Below are positions 62,438 to 64,000 of a stretch of DNA of 64,000 nt, one piece after another. The notes under the pieces are model-generated. The model was given only the letters and a program-made list of their open reading frames with translations. It had not been told where the DNA came from and made no database searches. Every line of letters begins with the position of its first letter. Position 1 is the first letter of the stretch. Source of the stretch: Dehalococcoidia bacterium (GTDB taxonomy: Bacteria; Chloroflexota; Dehalococcoidia; SpSt-223); NCBI GenBank assembly GCA_025054935.1, contig JANWZD010000011.1, positions 1-64,000 of the forward strand. Direction: 5' to 3'. The translations under genes and the position numbers were made by a program.

Positions 62438-63280
62438 CGGGCCAAGTGTAGCAGATGGGCGCGGCGGGTGAAGACTGTATCCGAATTGGCGAGAGCGAAA
62501 TTATCGCGCTGGCGTGGGGGCGGCCGGCAGCAGCGGTGCGCGCCCGGTGGGCTGCGCGCCAGGAGAGGGCGGCGCCGCTGGCCGCTTGAGCAGCCGACAG
62601 CCGGCTCGAGGGAGAGGCCGGGCCAGAGCGCGCTTCCTGTTGAGGCCGTGCCCATCGTGGGGCGCCGCTCTCGGCCGGCGTCTGCGCAGGGCTGGGGCGG
62701 TGTTCTTCGCGTCTTCCCAGCGGTCGCGCTGCTGCCGTTCGCTGCTCTCGCGACCTGCGGCCCGAGGCGGCTCTCCGCGCCCGCACCGCCTCGTCGCCGA
62801 CGTGGAAATGCCTGCGGCTCCTTCGGACGGGAGTGGCGTCGTCGGCCGAGCGCTCGTGACGCCCTTTCCCATCCCGAAGTCAGCGCATCCGCGCCCGCTG
62901 AGGCGACGGCCGCGCGGGCAGAGTATGCGCCGTCAGGGGGCGATCTGCTGTGCTTGAGGAGGCTCCCAGCGCCGGAGAGTAGCGCCCTTCAGAGCGACTG
63001 CAGGGGAGAACCTTCTGTCTCTGCTCGTTCTCCTGCCAAGAGGCGCCGTTTTCACGGTCAGCCGCGCCCGCGCTCTCATCAGTCAAATGCGACCAGCAAT
63101 GCTTCGATCAAAGTGTTCCAGTGCAGCGATCTGGTGCTCCTATCGTCAAGCATCTCAACGGTGCTGCTCGGGACCGTAGTGCTGGTCTGGCGCGGCTGAA
63201 GCGAAAAACTGTGAGGCAGCAGTCAAGCCATGGTGTACACTGTCCTCCAAAGACGCAGGCAACGTGAGGGAACGCGACGC
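62438..63280. other. gene-free spacer
   Basis: About 840 bases before the Mrr_N gene. TACACT (63236-63241) may be its -10, with TG two bases before. The plus-strand frame that is open here continues from a long shadow frame and shows no protein signature. Confidence 0.5.
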
Positions 63281-63853
63281 ATGGGCCATGGCGATGTAAG
63301 CGCAGCGTTCGAACTGCTGCTGAGCGAGCTCGACAATGCATTGAGCAGCGCACGAGAGGAAGCTGCGCGTGCCTCGCGGGCGGGCCGCTACAGCGAAGTC
63401 AACGCCAGTATCGCAGTCGCGCAACAGATCGAAACGATCGTCGATCAAATCAAAGCGAGCTATCGCCAATGGCAGGAGATCTCCAGCCAGCCGCGGGCCT
63501 CTCGCCAAGATCGGCCATCCCCTCCCCAACATGGACGCAGGACCCCAGTTAAGGTGTTTCGGCTGCCGATCCTGCGCGCCCTCGTCGCGCTTGGAGGGAG
63601 CGCTCCGCTCCATACGGTCCTGGAGCGAGTTTTTGACGAAGTGAAAGGCTCGTTGACTGAGGCCGATTTCGACCTGGTGCCCTCTCAGCCGAACACGCCG
63701 TATTGGCGGAATTACGCGCAATGGGCTCGGAAAGAGCTCGTTCTCGAGGGACTGATGTGCAGCGACAGTCCGCGCGGCATCTGGGCGATCTCAGAGCACG
63801 GGGTCGCCTATCTCGAACGCCATCAGGCGGCGGCGAAAGAAAAGAACCCGTAG
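63281..63853 (+). CDS. Mrr_N winged-helix domain protein
   Basis: A 190-residue protein. Residues 1-65 are a probable coiled coil (AAFELLLSELDNALSSAREEA). After a Pro/Arg-rich linker, residues 92-180 match the Mrr_N DNA-binding winged-helix domain: LPILRALVALGGSAPLHTVLERVF, then NYAQWARKELVLEGLM and GIWAISEHGVAYL. In Mrr restriction proteins this domain recognises modified DNA before a nuclease domain; here the nuclease is missing. ATG 63281 has AGGGA upstream. It may regulate transcription or act with an unseen partner. Confidence 0.65.
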   Translation: MGHGDVSAAFELLLSELDNALSSAREEAARASRAGRYSEVNASIAVAQQIETIVDQIKASYRQWQEISSQPRASRQDRPSPPQHGRRTPVKVFRLPILRALVALGGSAPLHTVLERVFDEVKGSLTEADFDLVPSQPNTPYWRNYAQWARKELVLEGLMCSDSPRGIWAISEHGVAYLERHQAAAKEKNP

Positions 63854-64000
63854 GCAGCGCTGGCGCTGCTTGAACAGCGCTGAGCAACCGCCTAGCCTCG
63901 TTCTCGGCTGGACAGCGGGTGCCGCTGCATTTCAGGAGGCGGGCGGCGCTTGCGGGCAGAGCGCCGGTTCGCGACGCCGCTCTGCCGAGAAACAGCATCT

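Noticed and set aside
61595-63199. 534-residue plus-strand open frame
   Set aside because: It is the antisense of the metallophosphoesterase plus an Arg/Ala-rich spacer; no motif, and the minus-strand gene has all its catalytic motifs.

Overview
The window is very GC-rich, densely coding on both strands, and carries a bacterial housekeeping complement with no rRNA or tRNA gene that I could see. I infer a Chloroflexota-like bacterium. The support is a secreted amidase whose N-terminal domain resembles one common in Chloroflexota exported proteins, two large Chloroflexota-style polytopic membrane proteins, an HrcA/CIRCE heat-shock locus, a FlgM-like protein without flagellar genes, and a luciferase-like oxidoreductase of the F420-type family. 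The phylum is an inference, not something read directly.

Layout. 1-0.85 kb: low-complexity spacer, then a small holin-like membrane protein. 1.1-6.8 kb: a tightly coupled six-gene operon for activated heptose and glycan assembly (family 9 glycosyltransferase, gmhA, a deoxyhypusine-synthase-like protein, gmhB, hldA, polyprenyl-phosphate sugar transferase). 6.8-15.9 kb: single genes separated by long gene-free spacers (PaaK-like ligase, a repeat-rich spacer, a six-helix membrane leucine-rich-repeat protein, a tyrosine phosphatase, VOC and ABM-type proteins, an exported beta-carbonic anhydrase). 15.9-19.6 kb: an arsenic island (arsM, arsR, HTH protein, aquaporin, arsC, an ArsR-ArsC fusion, an OsmC-like protein) with two recognisable operator/promoter regions. 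19.7-24.8 kb: FAD monooxygenase, an orphan CARF-domain protein of the APE2256/Csm6-like superfamily with a possible RelE-like C-terminus, an HD-GYP protein and a hydrolase. 24.9-30 kb: uvrB, flgM-like, rsmI, rarA. 30-33.7 kb: a TetR-thiolase unit with a near-perfect palindromic operator, then promoter-CIRCE-hrcA-grpE. 33.8-37.3 kb: ThDP enzyme, LLM oxidoreductase and GYD protein. 38-43.1 kb: a heterodimeric ABC exporter, a small membrane protein and a Ser/Thr kinase. 43.2-45.9 kb: amidase and DMT transporter. 45.9-52.3 kb: the nusA-ylxR-infB-rbfA-truB-ribF operon (minus strand), driven by a consensus promoter followed by an intrinsic-terminator-like leader hairpin. 52.4-64 kb: two coupled desulforedoxin-like mini-proteins, a single-pass SH3-like protein, two GT-C/YfhO-like membrane proteins, a LysM-M23 peptidase that appears to start with CTG, a major-type sigma factor, a metallophosphoesterase and an Mrr_N-domain protein.

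How the parts work together. The heptose operon makes a heptose-phosphate precursor and should hand it to a surface glycan, although the adenylyltransferase (HldC) and epimerase (HldD) are not in view. The arsenic island pairs reduction (ArsC), passive efflux (aquaporin) and methylation (ArsM) under two different ArsR-type regulators. The nusA operon groups transcription elongation, initiation factor 2, ribosome maturation and RNA modification. Several genes have a -10 hexamer 6-7 bases before the start codon, which points to leaderless mRNAs as a recurrent expression mode. No CRISPR array, cas effector complex, insertion sequence or integrase was seen.
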